Origin: Saprospiraceae bacterium
Lineage (GTDB): Bacteria > Bacteroidota > Bacteroidia > Chitinophagales > Saprospiraceae
Length of the DNA: 64,000 bases
Direction: 5' to 3'
NCBI GenBank assembly: GCA_016716185.1
Contig: JADJWV010000002.1
Location: 1,526,501-1,590,500 of the forward strand
This document shows positions 17,372 to 26,735 of this stretch, one piece after another (within the stretch, counting starts at the first letter, position 1; each line of letters starts with the position of its first letter). The notes under the pieces are model-generated. The model saw nothing but the letters and a program-made list of their open reading frames with translations, ran no database searches and was not told the DNA's origin. Made by a program: the position numbers and the translations under genes.

Positions 17372-19480
17372 TTATTTGCCGTACTGTTGTTCATTTAATT
17401 CTTTAAAGTATTTGTGTGTCTCTAATTGTGATTGGAATTTTCTTTTGCCTTCTTGTCTTATATAGGCATTCAAAGTTTCGTAATGTAAGGTCCGTGCCTT
17501 TACGTTGTCTCTGAGCTGGTAATCGATATTGTCCAGGATTATTTTTTTAAATCTTGAATTGTAAATTGGGAATGCGGTTTCAATCCGGAAATGCAGATTT
17601 CTTGCCATCCAGTCTGCAGAAGACAAAAACAACTTTTCCTCACCGCCATGATAAAAATAATAGATACGGGAATGTTCTAAAAAACGGTCTATTATAGCAA
17701 TGCCTTCTATGTTTTCGCTCAGTCCCTTTTTGCCAATAATCATTCCGCAAATACCACGGATGACTAGTTTAATTTCGACACCGGATTCAGAAGCTTTGTA
17801 AAGCATGTCCATAATCTCGTAATCCTGGAGGTTGTTGAGTTTTAATATGATCTGAGCCTTCTTGCCTAATCTAGCCTGATTTTTTTCAAATTCGATCAAC
17901 GAATGGATTTCATCGTTGAGATTGAATTGTCCCACTAACAAATGTTTGAATCCAACATTGGGCAGCTTGATGTTTTCCAAAAAACTGAAAAAGCGGCTGA
18001 TCTCAGAAGTGAGGGATTCATCTTTGGTAAAAAATCCATAATCTACATAGATGCGCGAGGTGAGTTCGTGAAAATTTCCAGTAGATAAATATGCGTAATG
18101 CTCAAGAGTATCGTTTTCCTTTCTCGTAATGAGTGCTGTTTTTGAATGCACCTTCAGTCCGGGAAAGCTATACCTGACTTTAACCCCCATTTTTTCGAGT
18201 TCCTCTCCCCAGGCTAAGTTATTGGCTTCGTCAAACCGGGCTTTAACTTCGATAAAAACAAAAACACTCTTTCCTTCAGAAGCTGCAAGCTTTAAGGCAT
18301 CCATGATGCGCGATTTTCGTGCAACACGGTATTGGGTGATTTTAATTGAAGTGACATCCGGATCTTTGGCAGCCTGTTCAAATAACTGGATAACCGGCTC
18401 ATAATTATGATACGGAAAGCACAAGAGGTGTTCAGATTTGCTGATGTTGTCAAAAATATTTGAACCTTTGGCTAATCCTCGGTAATCTATCGGTCTTAGC
18501 GTTTTATTTTTTAATTCTTTTTTGCCGAAATCCGGGAAGTTTAGAAAATCAAAATTATTGTGGTAACGTCCTTCGGGTGTTAAGTCATCCTTATCAATTT
18601 CCAGCAGCCGGAGGAGGAATGCCAGCATTTCTTTTGGCATTGAATTGTCATAGACCAGTCTCGAAGCCGGACCGATATTTCTTTTAATTAAACTCTTTTT
18701 AATTTTTTCGAGCAGGTCTCCGCTAAATTCGTCTTCAATGTACAACTCAGCATCTCTCGTTAGTTTAATGCTGTAGGAATCTATGATATCAAATCCCGGA
18801 AACAACCACTTTAAAGAGGCCCGCACGATTTCATCGAGCAAGATGACATCATGCCTGTCTTTTTCGCAGGGCAATTCAATAAAGCGGGGCAGGTGATCGG
18901 AAGGAATTTTTACGACCGCATAGTGCAGTTCTTGGGTCAGCAAAGATTTGTCTTTCAGCATGACCGTCAGGTAAAGTTCTGAATTGGCGAGAAAGGGTTT
19001 TACCTTTTGTTCTATAAGAAGCACAGGTTGTACAAAAGGAAGTAAATTTTCGTTGAAATAATTTTCGACAAATTGTTGTTGTGCTTCAGAAATTTCTATA
19101 TGAGAAAGCAGATATATCGAATGGTTTTTGAGTTCGGGTATAATTTGGTTGTCAAAAATATTATTGAATTCCGTCAATTGGTTGTTGGCAATTTTGTAAA
19201 GTTGTTTCAGCATTAATTTGGGGTTGTAATCCAAATGGCTCTTGGTGTTTTTGCCTAATTTGGCCAGGTTTTTATGGTGAGCTACCCGAATTCTGAAAAA
19301 CTCTCCAAGGTTGGAGGAATAGATGGCCAGAAATTTTAATCGCTCCAACAGGGGAACATCGGCATCTTTGGCTTCTTGCAATACCCGGTAGTTAAAATGT
19401 AACCAGCTGATATCGCGGTCTATATATTCTTGTCTGACGGTCGTTTCCAGCGACTCCTGGTTGAATATTGGATCGGACAT
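17372..19480 (-). CDS. ppk1: Polyphosphate kinase 1
   Basis: 702 residues, full length for PPK1. Makes inorganic polyphosphate reversibly from ATP. The N-terminal domain opens with RDISWLHFNYRVLQEA; the two conserved histidines of the phospholipase D-like catalytic half fall in GLKVHSKTALI (His near 444) and FYHGGEEKLFLSSADWM (His near 611). The start ATG at 19480 lies 8 bp after a TAnnTTTG box, giving a very short leader. It is divergent from tpiA and followed by cutA. Confidence 0.96.
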   Translation of the reverse strand: MSDPIFNQESLETTVRQEYIDRDISWLHFNYRVLQEAKDADVPLLERLKFLAIYSSNLGEFFRIRVAHHKNLAKLGKNTKSHLDYNPKLMLKQLYKIANNQLTEFNNIFDNQIIPELKNHSIYLLSHIEISEAQQQFVENYFNENLLPFVQPVLLIEQKVKPFLANSELYLTVMLKDKSLLTQELHYAVVKIPSDHLPRFIELPCEKDRHDVILLDEIVRASLKWLFPGFDIIDSYSIKLTRDAELYIEDEFSGDLLEKIKKSLIKRNIGPASRLVYDNSMPKEMLAFLLRLLEIDKDDLTPEGRYHNNFDFLNFPDFGKKELKNKTLRPIDYRGLAKGSNIFDNISKSEHLLCFPYHNYEPVIQLFEQAAKDPDVTSIKITQYRVARKSRIMDALKLAASEGKSVFVFIEVKARFDEANNLAWGEELEKMGVKVRYSFPGLKVHSKTALITRKENDTLEHYAYLSTGNFHELTSRIYVDYGFFTKDESLTSEISRFFSFLENIKLPNVGFKHLLVGQFNLNDEIHSLIEFEKNQARLGKKAQIILKLNNLQDYEIMDMLYKASESGVEIKLVIRGICGMIIGKKGLSENIEGIAIIDRFLEHSRIYYFYHGGEEKLFLSSADWMARNLHFRIETAFPIYNSRFKKIILDNIDYQLRDNVKARTLHYETLNAYIRQEGKRKFQSQLETHKYFKELNEQQYGK

Positions 19481-19488
19481 AAAAACTT

Positions 19489-19496
19489 CAAAAATA
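19489..19496 (-). promoter_or_regulatory. Candidate -7 box for ppk1
   Basis: TATTTTTG on the minus strand, exact TAnnTTTG, ending 8 bp before the ppk1 ATG. Predicted leader only a few nucleotides. Confidence 0.5.
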
Positions 19497-19530
19497 GCGG
19501 AGTTTTATGACTCGCACCAACTGGCTATTT

Positions 19531-19538
19531 TATATTTG
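19531..19538 (+). promoter_or_regulatory. Candidate -7 box for tpiA
   Basis: TATATTTG, exact TAnnTTTG, 43 bp upstream of the tpiA ATG and back-to-back with the ppk1 box. Confidence 0.5.
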
Positions 19539-19581
19539 TATTAAATATTAGGCTGTTTCGCCGGTTAAATATCAAACCAAC

Positions 19582-20352
19582 ATGTCTGTAAATCGTCCCA
19601 AGATCGTTGCTGCAAACTGGAAAATGAATCTGTTGCCTTCCGATGCTATGGATTTAGTTGCTCAATATGATTTTAAATTTGGAGAAGATGCCGCAGAGGT
19701 GGTCTTGTTTCCTCCTTTTACGCACATCAGCATGATGAAAGCGGCTTTGCAACTAGGTTTTAAGCTTGGGGCGCAAAATTGCTCTTTAGAGCAAATGGGA
19801 GCGTTTACCGGAGAAATTGCAGTTGAAATGCTTACAGATCTGAATTGTTCGCATGTCCTTGTAGGTCATAGTGAAGCCAGGAGCAGGAATAGTCATGAAA
19901 ATGGGTGGGTTTCGAAGAAAATCAGAAGGGCTTTGGATGCAGGACTCCATGTGGTGTATTGTTGCGGGGAATCTTTGGAAACCCGTTTACGGGAAGCCGA
20001 ATATACATGGGTAGGCAATCAATTGTCCGGTGATTTGAGTTTGGTACCAGCCGGTGAACTGGGGCAGTTGATCATCGCGTATGAACCCATTTGGGCTATA
20101 GGAACAGGTAAAAATGCCAGTCCGGAACAGGCCCAGGAAATGCATGTTTTTATCAGGAAAAAGATGTCAGAACTTTATGGCCAGGTCTCAGCGGAAATTC
20201 CCATATTGTATGGGGGAAGTGTCAGCTCAGCGAATGCTTTGACACTTGCTGAAATGCCTGATATTGATGGAGTTCTCGTGGGTGGCAGCAGCCTGAAGCC
20301 GATCGAATTCAGAATGATTTTTGAAGCCTTTCGTGGGTTGTCAGAACAATGA
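19582..20352 (+). CDS. tpiA: Triosephosphate isomerase
   Basis: 256 residues, a normal TIM length. Interconverts dihydroxyacetone phosphate and glyceraldehyde 3-phosphate. Signature segments appear in order: VAANWKMN near residue 9 (substrate Lys), VLVGHSEARS near 94 (catalytic His), AYEPIWAIGTGK near 166 (catalytic Glu and loop 6), and YGGSV near 213. The usual GHSERR is GHSEAR here, a tolerated change. Single gene, convergent with purE with 30 bp between stops. Confidence 0.97.
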   Translation: MSVNRPKIVAANWKMNLLPSDAMDLVAQYDFKFGEDAAEVVLFPPFTHISMMKAALQLGFKLGAQNCSLEQMGAFTGEIAVEMLTDLNCSHVLVGHSEARSRNSHENGWVSKKIRRALDAGLHVVYCCGESLETRLREAEYTWVGNQLSGDLSLVPAGELGQLIIAYEPIWAIGTGKNASPEQAQEMHVFIRKKMSELYGQVSAEIPILYGGSVSSANALTLAEMPDIDGVLVGGSSLKPIEFRMIFEAFRGLSEQ

Positions 20353-20382
20353 TTTCTTTAAATTATTAAAACCAGGATAAAA

Positions 20383-20904
20383 TTACATTATGGGCTTACG
20401 CGTTGACATTCTACCCGATATTTTTTCATCTTTTTGCATGACGTTAGATGCCATTTCCCACCTGTATGATTCCAGATCTGAATAGAGGATCTCATCATTT
20501 ACGGCCAAAATCTTACATGCCAAAAGTCCTGCATTTTTTGCGGCATTTAAAGCCACGGTTGCCACAGGGACCCCGTTAGGCATTTGGAGAATAGACAAAA
20601 TAGAATCCCAGCCATCAATAGAATTGGAAGATCTTATTGGAACTCCAATGACTGGCAAATTAGTCATTGAAGCAACCATTCCTGGTAAATGCGCTGCTCC
20701 ACCGGCACCGGCAATGATGACCCGGAGCCCTTTTGTTTTTGCTGTTTTCGCATATTCGATCATGTACTCCGGAGTTCGGTGTGCTGATACTATGCGCAAT
20801 TCATAAGCAATTCCAAATTGCTCCAATACATCTGCAGCTTCTTTCATAATGCGCAGGTCGCTGTCTGAACCCATAATAATGCCTACTACTGCCTGATCTT
20901 TCAT
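20383..20904 (-). CDS. purE: N5-carboxyaminoimidazole ribonucleotide mutase
   Basis: 173 residues. Class I PurE, which converts N5-CAIR to CAIR in purine synthesis. GIIMGSDSDLRIMKEA near the N-terminus and SAHRTPEYM near residue 40 are diagnostic; IIAGAGGAAHLPGMVAS follows near 64. The ATG overlaps the purK stop as ATGA (4 bp), implying translational coupling, and the pair supplies the two-step bicarbonate-dependent route. Confidence 0.97.
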   Translation of the reverse strand: MKDQAVVGIIMGSDSDLRIMKEAADVLEQFGIAYELRIVSAHRTPEYMIEYAKTAKTKGLRVIIAGAGGAAHLPGMVASMTNLPVIGVPIRSSNSIDGWDSILSILQMPNGVPVATVALNAAKNAGLLACKILAVNDEILYSDLESYRWEMASNVMQKDEKISGRMSTRKPIM

Positions 20905-22055
20905 GCGATGATTTTAAAAGTGTTTCTGATTAATGTTGCTGTCTTTTTACAATCTTCCAAATTTTTTCCATGGATGTTGATATGTCCCATTTTCCGCAAC
21001 GGACGGGTTTCTTCTTTGCTGTACAAGTGAACAAAAACGCCATCCATTTTCATGATCTCATCAAAACCTGAATATAATGCTTTTCCTGAATAAACAGGAT
21101 CTCCGAGGAGGTTAATCATGACGGATGGCAACATGCAGGTCGTCTGTCCGATACCAAGTCCGAGGATAGCTCTGAGATGATTTTCAAACTGGCTTATTGC
21201 ACCGTTATCTAAAGTAATGTGTCCGCTGTTGTGAGGTCTGGGTGCTATTTCGTTGATCCATAAGCTGTCATCTTCGTTGTAAAACATCTCCACAGCAAGC
21301 AATCCAACAATCTCCAGTTTGTTGGCAATTCTGATGGCCAAATCTATGGCAGCCATTTTAGTTTCTTCTGGAATTTCTGCAGGGCATACCACATCTTCCA
21401 CCAGATTTGCTTCGCTGTGAAAATCCATGGACACCGGAGAATATGCTTTACATTCGCCAAAAGTATTTCGCACAGCGATTACGGCAACTTCCTTCTGAAT
21501 TTTCGCTTTTGTTTCAATAATACCAGGTTCATCCATTAATTTGGAAAGGTCGTCCCTGGAATTTACAATCTGAACACCTTTTCCATCATAACCGCCTTTG
21601 CGGAGCTTTTGTACAAAAGGAAACTCTATATCGCCACGATTTACTGCTTCCAGAATTTCTATTTTATTTTCGTACAAACTGAATTCGGCAGTTGGAAAAT
21701 GATGATCCTTATAAAATTGCTTTTGCAATCCTTTATCTTGTATGAATTCCAATACATGCGGTTGTGGGAATACCTGAATTCCTTCTGATTCGAGTTGTTT
21801 CAGGGCTCCTATATGAACATGTTCGATTTCAATTGTAACAACGTTCATCTTTCTTCCAAAATTCAACACATCGTCGTAGTTGTTAAAATTGCCTTCGTAA
21901 AATTGTGGACACACCTTTGCTGCAGGATAACCTTTATCCTTGTCCATAAAAGAGACATCGAGATCCATTCTGGAGGCTTCCTGAGCAAGCATTTTACCCA
22001 ATTGTCCGCCACCTAAAATTCCTATTTTTCTGGACCGAGGATTGAAAATTCCCAT
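20901..22055 (-). CDS. purK: N5-carboxyaminoimidazole ribonucleotide synthase
   Basis: 384 residues of ATP-grasp PurK, which carboxylates AIR using ATP and bicarbonate. The N-terminal dinucleotide-like motif KIGILGGGQLGKMLAQEA (~10-27), the FVQKLRKGGYDGKG ATP-grasp loop (~145-158) and NEIAPRPHNSGHIT near residue 270 are visible. First gene of purK-purE, divergent from dihydroorotase with 66 bp between starts. Confidence 0.97.
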   Translation of the reverse strand: MGIFNPRSRKIGILGGGQLGKMLAQEASRMDLDVSFMDKDKGYPAAKVCPQFYEGNFNNYDDVLNFGRKMNVVTIEIEHVHIGALKQLESEGIQVFPQPHVLEFIQDKGLQKQFYKDHHFPTAEFSLYENKIEILEAVNRGDIEFPFVQKLRKGGYDGKGVQIVNSRDDLSKLMDEPGIIETKAKIQKEVAVIAVRNTFGECKAYSPVSMDFHSEANLVEDVVCPAEIPEETKMAAIDLAIRIANKLEIVGLLAVEMFYNEDDSLWINEIAPRPHNSGHITLDNGAISQFENHLRAILGLGIGQTTCMLPSVMINLLGDPVYSGKALYSGFDEIMKMDGVFVHLYSKEETRPLRKMGHINIHGKNLEDCKKTATLIRNTFKIIA

Positions 22056-22121
22056 AATTATTGCGAAATTCGGAAAGCTTTGCTTAAGGTTTAAGACCTT
22101 TGAACATTCTTTGCAAACATT

Positions 22122-23459
22122 ATGAATAAATTAATTATTAAAAATGCCCTCATCATCAATGAAGGAAAGCAGTTTTACGGAGACGTGCTGGTTTCGGGAT
22201 CCAGAATAGAACGCATCGATACAAGTATATCGACAAGCAACGAGGAGATCTATGATGCTAATGGATTGTGTCTGTTGCCCGGATGCATCGATGACCAGGT
22301 CCATTTCAGGGAACCAGGACTTACGCATAAGGCAGATATTTATAATGAATCCAGGGCTGCTGTGGCCGGTGGTGTGACCAGCTTTATGGAAATGCCGAAC
22401 ACCGTACCGCAAACTCTGGATGCTGAATTGCTGGAAGAAAAATATGCCATGGCCTCCAGGAATTCATTGGCCAATTATTCTTTTTACATGGGAGCATCGA
22501 ATCACAACCTGGAAAACGTACTTGGCGTTGATTACTCACAAGTTTGCGGCATCAAAGTTTTTATGGGTTCATCCACCGGAGACATGCTGGTCGACAATGA
22601 AAAAACGCTTGAGAATCTATTTAGAAATGCCCCGGTGCTAATTGCTACGCATTGTGAAGACGAGGCCACTGTAAGGCAGAATCTTCAGTATTACCAACAA
22701 CAATACGGAGAAGAATTGAATGCATCTATGCACCCGAAGATCAGAAGCAGGGAAGCATGTTATATATCCTCATCTCTGGCGGTGTCACTGGCAAAAAAAT
22801 ACAATACGAGGTTGCATATCTTGCATTTGACGACTAAAGAAGAATTGGCTTTGTTTGAATCATCAATTCCACTTGCAGAGAAAAGGATTACCGCGGAAGT
22901 TTGTGTACACCATTTGTTTTTTACAGACGCAGATTATGAAAGTTTAGGAAATAAGATAAAATGTAATCCGGCTATTAAATCAGAATCGGATAGGTTGGCA
23001 TTGGCAGCTGCATTAGAGGCCGGAATTCTCGATGTGGTCGCAACGGATCATGCTCCACACACATTGGAAGAAAAGGAAAAACCTTATTTACAGGCACCCG
23101 CCGGTCTGCCATTGGTTCAACATAGTTTGTTACTCATGTTAAGTCTTTCTGAAAAGTACAACTGGAGTCTTCCTTTCATCGTCGAAAAGATGTGTCACCA
23201 TCCGGCGATCTGTTTTCGGGTGAAAGAAAGGGGATATATTCGCGAAGGTTATTACGCGGATTTGGTTTTGGTTGATCCTGAGTGTCAAACAAAAGTGAAT
23301 CGCGATGAATTACTGTACAAATGCAAATGGTCGCCCCTTGAAGCCGGCTCATTAAAAGGAGCTATAAAAAGTACCTGGGTTAATGGCTTTCAGGTGTTTG
23401 ATGGGCAATCGGTGCATACTCCACAACAGGGCATGAGACTGCAATTTGATAGGAGTTAA
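22122..23459 (+). CDS. pyrC: Dihydroorotase (class I, amidohydrolase family)
   Basis: 445 residues. Cyclises carbamoyl-aspartate to dihydroorotate in pyrimidine synthesis. Metal ligands are expected in DQVHFREPG (~58-66), the ATHCEDE segment near 178, the LHILHLTT strand near 231, and ATDHAPHT near 306. The HxR motif is intact (HFRE), which supports a catalytically active form. Convergent with the MBL hydrolase gene, with a single base between stop codons. A near-consensus box (GACCTTTG) precedes the gene. Confidence 0.93.
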   Translation: MNKLIIKNALIINEGKQFYGDVLVSGSRIERIDTSISTSNEEIYDANGLCLLPGCIDDQVHFREPGLTHKADIYNESRAAVAGGVTSFMEMPNTVPQTLDAELLEEKYAMASRNSLANYSFYMGASNHNLENVLGVDYSQVCGIKVFMGSSTGDMLVDNEKTLENLFRNAPVLIATHCEDEATVRQNLQYYQQQYGEELNASMHPKIRSREACYISSSLAVSLAKKYNTRLHILHLTTKEELALFESSIPLAEKRITAEVCVHHLFFTDADYESLGNKIKCNPAIKSESDRLALAAALEAGILDVVATDHAPHTLEEKEKPYLQAPAGLPLVQHSLLLMLSLSEKYNWSLPFIVEKMCHHPAICFRVKERGYIREGYYADLVLVDPECQTKVNRDELLYKCKWSPLEAGSLKGAIKSTWVNGFQVFDGQSVHTPQQGMRLQFDRS

Positions 23460-23460
23460 T

Positions 23461-24309
23461 TCAATATAACTCGATGGTTCGGTCGATGATGATTTTTCCC
23501 CTTTCGTTGCGTTTTACAGTTGCTGCATCAACAAAGGGATCGTGTTCAAATACTAACACATGTTCGTTATCTGCTGCCTGATTTAATACAATTTCTTTTT
23601 CCTGTAAAGTGACCAGAGGTCTCACATCGTAACTCATGATATAAGGCATGGGTACGTGAAACGAACTTGGAAATAAATCGGCGCAATAAATATAAGTTCT
23701 GTTTTCGAAATTGATTTCCGGCAACATCATCGCTTCTGTATGACCGTTTACAAATCGGATATCAATCCCGGGTCTCCATTCCAAAGTCGCTTTGTCGTTT
23801 TCTATAAAATGAAGAACTCCATGATCGAGTAAAGGAACAAAATTCTCTTTGAGAAATGAAGCTCTTTCTCTATCGTTTGGATTCATAGCCCATTCCCAAT
23901 GTCTGGGATTGCTCCAATATTTTGCATTCGGGAAAGTGGGAATCAATTCATTCTTCTCGTTTCTGATCACTGCGCCGCCACAATGATCAAAATGCAGGTG
24001 GGTGAGGAATACATCTGTGATATCTCCTGCTGCAAATCCTTTTCCTTCAATAGATGTCAGTAAAGATTGCTGCCCATGCGGATAAAAAAAAGATCTGAAT
24101 TTTTCATCCTGTTTATCTCCCATTCCGGTATCCACAAGGATTAGGCTGTCCTCTGTTTGAATCAGTAAACATCTTAAAGCCCAGGTACACATGTTGTTTT
24201 CGTCAGGTGGATTTTGTTTGGCCCACATCGTTTTGGGAACTACCCCAAACATGGCTCCTCCATCCAATTTGAAATAACCACAATTAATTTTATATAAGGC
24301 TTTGATCAT
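23461..24309 (-). CDS. MBL-fold metallo-hydrolase
   Basis: 282 residues. Metallo-beta-lactamase fold with the binuclear zinc motif FLTHLHFDHCGGA (~99-111); a further His of NGHTEAM (~190) and a C-terminal FEHDPF (~255) probably complete the site. The arrangement resembles quorum-quenching lactonase or AHL-lactonase-like hydrolases, but the substrate is unknown. No signal peptide is evident. It is the last gene after the TPR gene and ribH, 26 bp downstream of ribH. Confidence 0.85.
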   Translation of the reverse strand: MIKALYKINCGYFKLDGGAMFGVVPKTMWAKQNPPDENNMCTWALRCLLIQTEDSLILVDTGMGDKQDEKFRSFFYPHGQQSLLTSIEGKGFAAGDITDVFLTHLHFDHCGGAVIRNEKNELIPTFPNAKYWSNPRHWEWAMNPNDRERASFLKENFVPLLDHGVLHFIENDKATLEWRPGIDIRFVNGHTEAMMLPEINFENRTYIYCADLFPSSFHVPMPYIMSYDVRPLVTLQEKEIVLNQAADNEHVLVFEHDPFVDAATVKRNERGKIIIDRTIELY

Positions 24310-24335
24310 GCTTCATTTTCATTTATAAGCTCCGT

Positions 24336-24839
24336 TTATGGATTTGAATTTTTCAGAATTAACATTTTAATGGCTGTAACCGCTGCTTCTTCACCTTTGT
24401 TCCCCAATGCACCTCCGGCGCGTTCCTGGGCCTGGTTTTCTGATAACACAGTCAGGACTCCAAAGATCACCGGATTTCCATGTGTCAGGTTTAGAGTCAT
24501 GAGGCCCTGAGCAACGGCCTGAGCAATGTATAAATCGTGATCGGTTTCTCCTTTGATGATGCACCCCAGACAAATCACGGCATCGACTAGTTCCTGATCC
24601 AATAGATATTTTGCAGATAAGGGTAGTTCGAAAGAGCCCGGTACTTTTTGAATGACGATGTTTGCCTCAGTTACACCACAACCCTTCAATGTGTCGAGAC
24701 AAGCTTCGAGTAATTTGCCGGTAATATGCTCATTCCAAAGGGCAACAGCAATTCCATAGCGGAAGTGCCAGGCATCGTTTATTTCCTGTGGAGTTAAACC
24801 TGAATGGCCTGGTAAATTTCCTGCCATCTGTTTATGCAA
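24336..24839 (-). CDS. ribH: 6,7-dimethyl-8-ribityllumazine synthase
   Basis: 167 residues, standard size. Catalyses the penultimate step of riboflavin synthesis. The VPGSFELPLSAKYL segment (~65-78) and CLGCIIKGETDHDLYIA (~90-106) with the catalytic His are present. It starts 6 bp after the TPR gene and so is likely cotranscribed from the promoter at 25591. Confidence 0.96.
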   Translation of the reverse strand: MHKQMAGNLPGHSGLTPQEINDAWHFRYGIAVALWNEHITGKLLEACLDTLKGCGVTEANIVIQKVPGSFELPLSAKYLLDQELVDAVICLGCIIKGETDHDLYIAQAVAQGLMTLNLTHGNPVIFGVLTVLSENQAQERAGGALGNKGEEAAVTAIKMLILKNSNP

Positions 24840-24845
24840 GGTATA

Positions 24846-25556
24846 TTATTCAAGAGGGATGATAAATTTATCGATCCCGTTTCCATCCGGAGAGTTCGGA
24901 TATTTCTCTTTAATCGTTTTAAAGGCCTGCAAAGCGCCTTCTTTATCGCCTTGTTTCTGGCGCAAAACACCTAATTTTTTCAGGTAAGAAGCGGTAAGCA
25001 ATTCATCGTCGGACTTAATCGCTTTTTCGTAATAACTAATTGCTTTATCAAAATCATTGAGCTCTGCGTTAACATCGCCTAGCAGACCGTTTTTTAAAAT
25101 GGGCATAAGATTGCCTGAGGCATTGTAATCTTCGAAGTAAGTTTTTGCTTCCTCAAATTTTCTCAAATTCAAACAACAGATCCCTGCATAATATCGGGCA
25201 AGATTACCGGCAGGTGTAGAGCCATAGTTTTCGGAAATTTCTGCAAAACCGGCAAAACCTCCACCTGGATTGTTTAGTGCCAGCTCAAAGGAGTCCTTTT
25301 CGAATAGAAATTCGGCCTGGTACATCTGATCGAGGGCTTCGTTATTTTTAGGTTCCAGATACATGTACTTGTAGAATAACCATCCTCCGATAATTAAAAC
25401 CAATCCACCAAGACCTCCAAGAATGATCATCCTGTATTTTTCGAAAAAATCTTCTGCCTGATGCTTAACTTCGCTGATGTCGAGTAAAGTATCCTGTTTT
25501 CCTCCTGTGGTATTCACATTTTTCGGCGTCACATGTGATCGATAACCTCTTGCCAT
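24846..25556 (-). CDS. TPR-repeat single-pass membrane protein (YfgM-like)
   Basis: 236 residues. A short cytoplasmic N-terminus precedes one transmembrane segment (IILGGLGGLVLIIGGWLFY, ~44-62) and a soluble region with helical TPR-type repeats (~70-230), for example ISYYEKAIKSDDELLTASYL. The layout matches YfgM/AncA-like proteins common in Bacteroidota, usually annotated only as tetratricopeptide proteins; a periplasmic chaperone-docking role is possible but unproven. First gene of a three-gene unit with ribH and an MBL hydrolase. Confidence 0.82.
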   Translation of the reverse strand: MARGYRSHVTPKNVNTTGGKQDTLLDISEVKHQAEDFFEKYRMIILGGLGGLVLIIGGWLFYKYMYLEPKNNEALDQMYQAEFLFEKDSFELALNNPGGGFAGFAEISENYGSTPAGNLARYYAGICCLNLRKFEEAKTYFEDYNASGNLMPILKNGLLGDVNAELNDFDKAISYYEKAIKSDDELLTASYLKKLGVLRQKQGDKEGALQAFKTIKEKYPNSPDGNGIDKFIIPLE

Positions 25557-25590
25557 ATATAATCAAAGTTTAGGTTTGTTAAAAACTGCG

Positions 25591-25598
25591 CAAAAATA
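25591..25598 (-). promoter_or_regulatory. Candidate -7 box for the TPR-ribH-MBL unit
   Basis: TATTTTTG on the minus strand, exact TAnnTTTG, 34 bp before the TPR gene's start. Confidence 0.45.
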
Positions 25599-25643
25599 AC
25601 ACAGTCTGGCCAATTATAGCCGGAAATATGTTCGCTTCAAGCC

Positions 25644-26654
25644 TTAATCTACAATAAACGGATAATTGGCTTGGGTATAATTGTCTTCATAAAGCTCAGA
25701 TTCCAGTGGAAACGGGGAATTTTCTGCAAATTGAACCGCTTCTTCCATTTCATTTTTTACTTCTTCCTGTATTTGAGCCAACCAGGCGGAATCGGCCATT
25801 TTGTATTCAAGCAATTGATTTTCAACGACGATGAGTGGATCGATAGACTTGTAATATTCAACTTCTTCTTTACTCCGATAGGTAGCAGGATCCGAAACGG
25901 AATGTCCCCGATAACGGTAGGTCTTTATTTCCAGAAAATACGGGCCTTTTCCAGATCTGATGTGTTCGGCAGCTTTGGTAACGGCTTCGTGGACGGGGCC
26001 CGGATGCATTCCATCAACTGCTTCAGAAGGCATATCAAATGATTGGCCAATTTTATATAGATCTCCAACATTGCTGGTTCTTTCTACAGAGGTCCCCATG
26101 GCGTAACCATTATTTTCAACGATATAAAGGACCGGTAGTTTCCATGTCATGGCCATGTTGAAGGATTCAAACAATGCCCCCTGTCTTGCTGCTCCATCTC
26201 CAAACATAGTTACGCAAAGGTTGCCGGTGTTTTTGTATTGTTCAGCCAGAGCTATGCCGGTTCCTATCGGAATTTGCGCGCCAACGATGCCATTACCACC
26301 AAAAAACCGGTGTTCGGCCGAGAAAAAATGCATAGAACCCCCTTTTCCTTTGACACATCCATCAACGCGTCCAAATAATTCTGCCATACAGGAATTTGCA
26401 GTCAAACCACGGGCTAAGGCCAATCCATGCTGACGATACCCGGTGATCATTGCATCCTGAGGTTTAATAGCGGAAATCAAGCCAGCAGCTACTGCCTCTT
26501 GTCCGATGTATACATGGCAAAAACCGCGTATTTTTTGCTGTGAATACATCATCAGGGTTTTTTCTTCAAAACGGCGGATTCTTAGCATGATCCGGTACCA
26601 CTGTTGCCACAGTGCTTTTGGATATTCAGGTTTATTGCTCTTTTTACCGGCCAT
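25644..26654 (-). CDS. pdhA: Pyruvate dehydrogenase E1 component, alpha subunit
   Basis: 336 residues, the normal E1-alpha length. Thiamine-diphosphate-dependent decarboxylation of pyruvate with the beta subunit, which is not in this window. The ThDP-binding motif appears as GDGAARQGALFESFNMA (~160-176) with VENNGYAMGTS closing it, and YRYRGHSVSDPATYR (~255-269) is the phosphorylation-loop region. The gene stands alone between the S9 peptidase and the TPR gene, with its own promoter-like box. Confidence 0.94.
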   Translation of the reverse strand: MAGKKSNKPEYPKALWQQWYRIMLRIRRFEEKTLMMYSQQKIRGFCHVYIGQEAVAAGLISAIKPQDAMITGYRQHGLALARGLTANSCMAELFGRVDGCVKGKGGSMHFFSAEHRFFGGNGIVGAQIPIGTGIALAEQYKNTGNLCVTMFGDGAARQGALFESFNMAMTWKLPVLYIVENNGYAMGTSVERTSNVGDLYKIGQSFDMPSEAVDGMHPGPVHEAVTKAAEHIRSGKGPYFLEIKTYRYRGHSVSDPATYRSKEEVEYYKSIDPLIVVENQLLEYKMADSAWLAQIQEEVKNEMEEAVQFAENSPFPLESELYEDNYTQANYPFIVD

Positions 26655-26695
26655 TAGATGTAAAGTATTTGATGGATCCTAAATAAATTGGGTCG

Positions 26696-26703
26696 CAAAA
26701 TTA
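26696..26703 (-). promoter_or_regulatory. Candidate -7 box for pdhA
   Basis: TAATTTTG on the minus strand, exact TAnnTTTG, 41 bp upstream of the pdhA ATG. Confidence 0.45.
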
Positions 26704-26735
26704 AGCGAAAAACATTCATGAATTCCGCCTTTAGA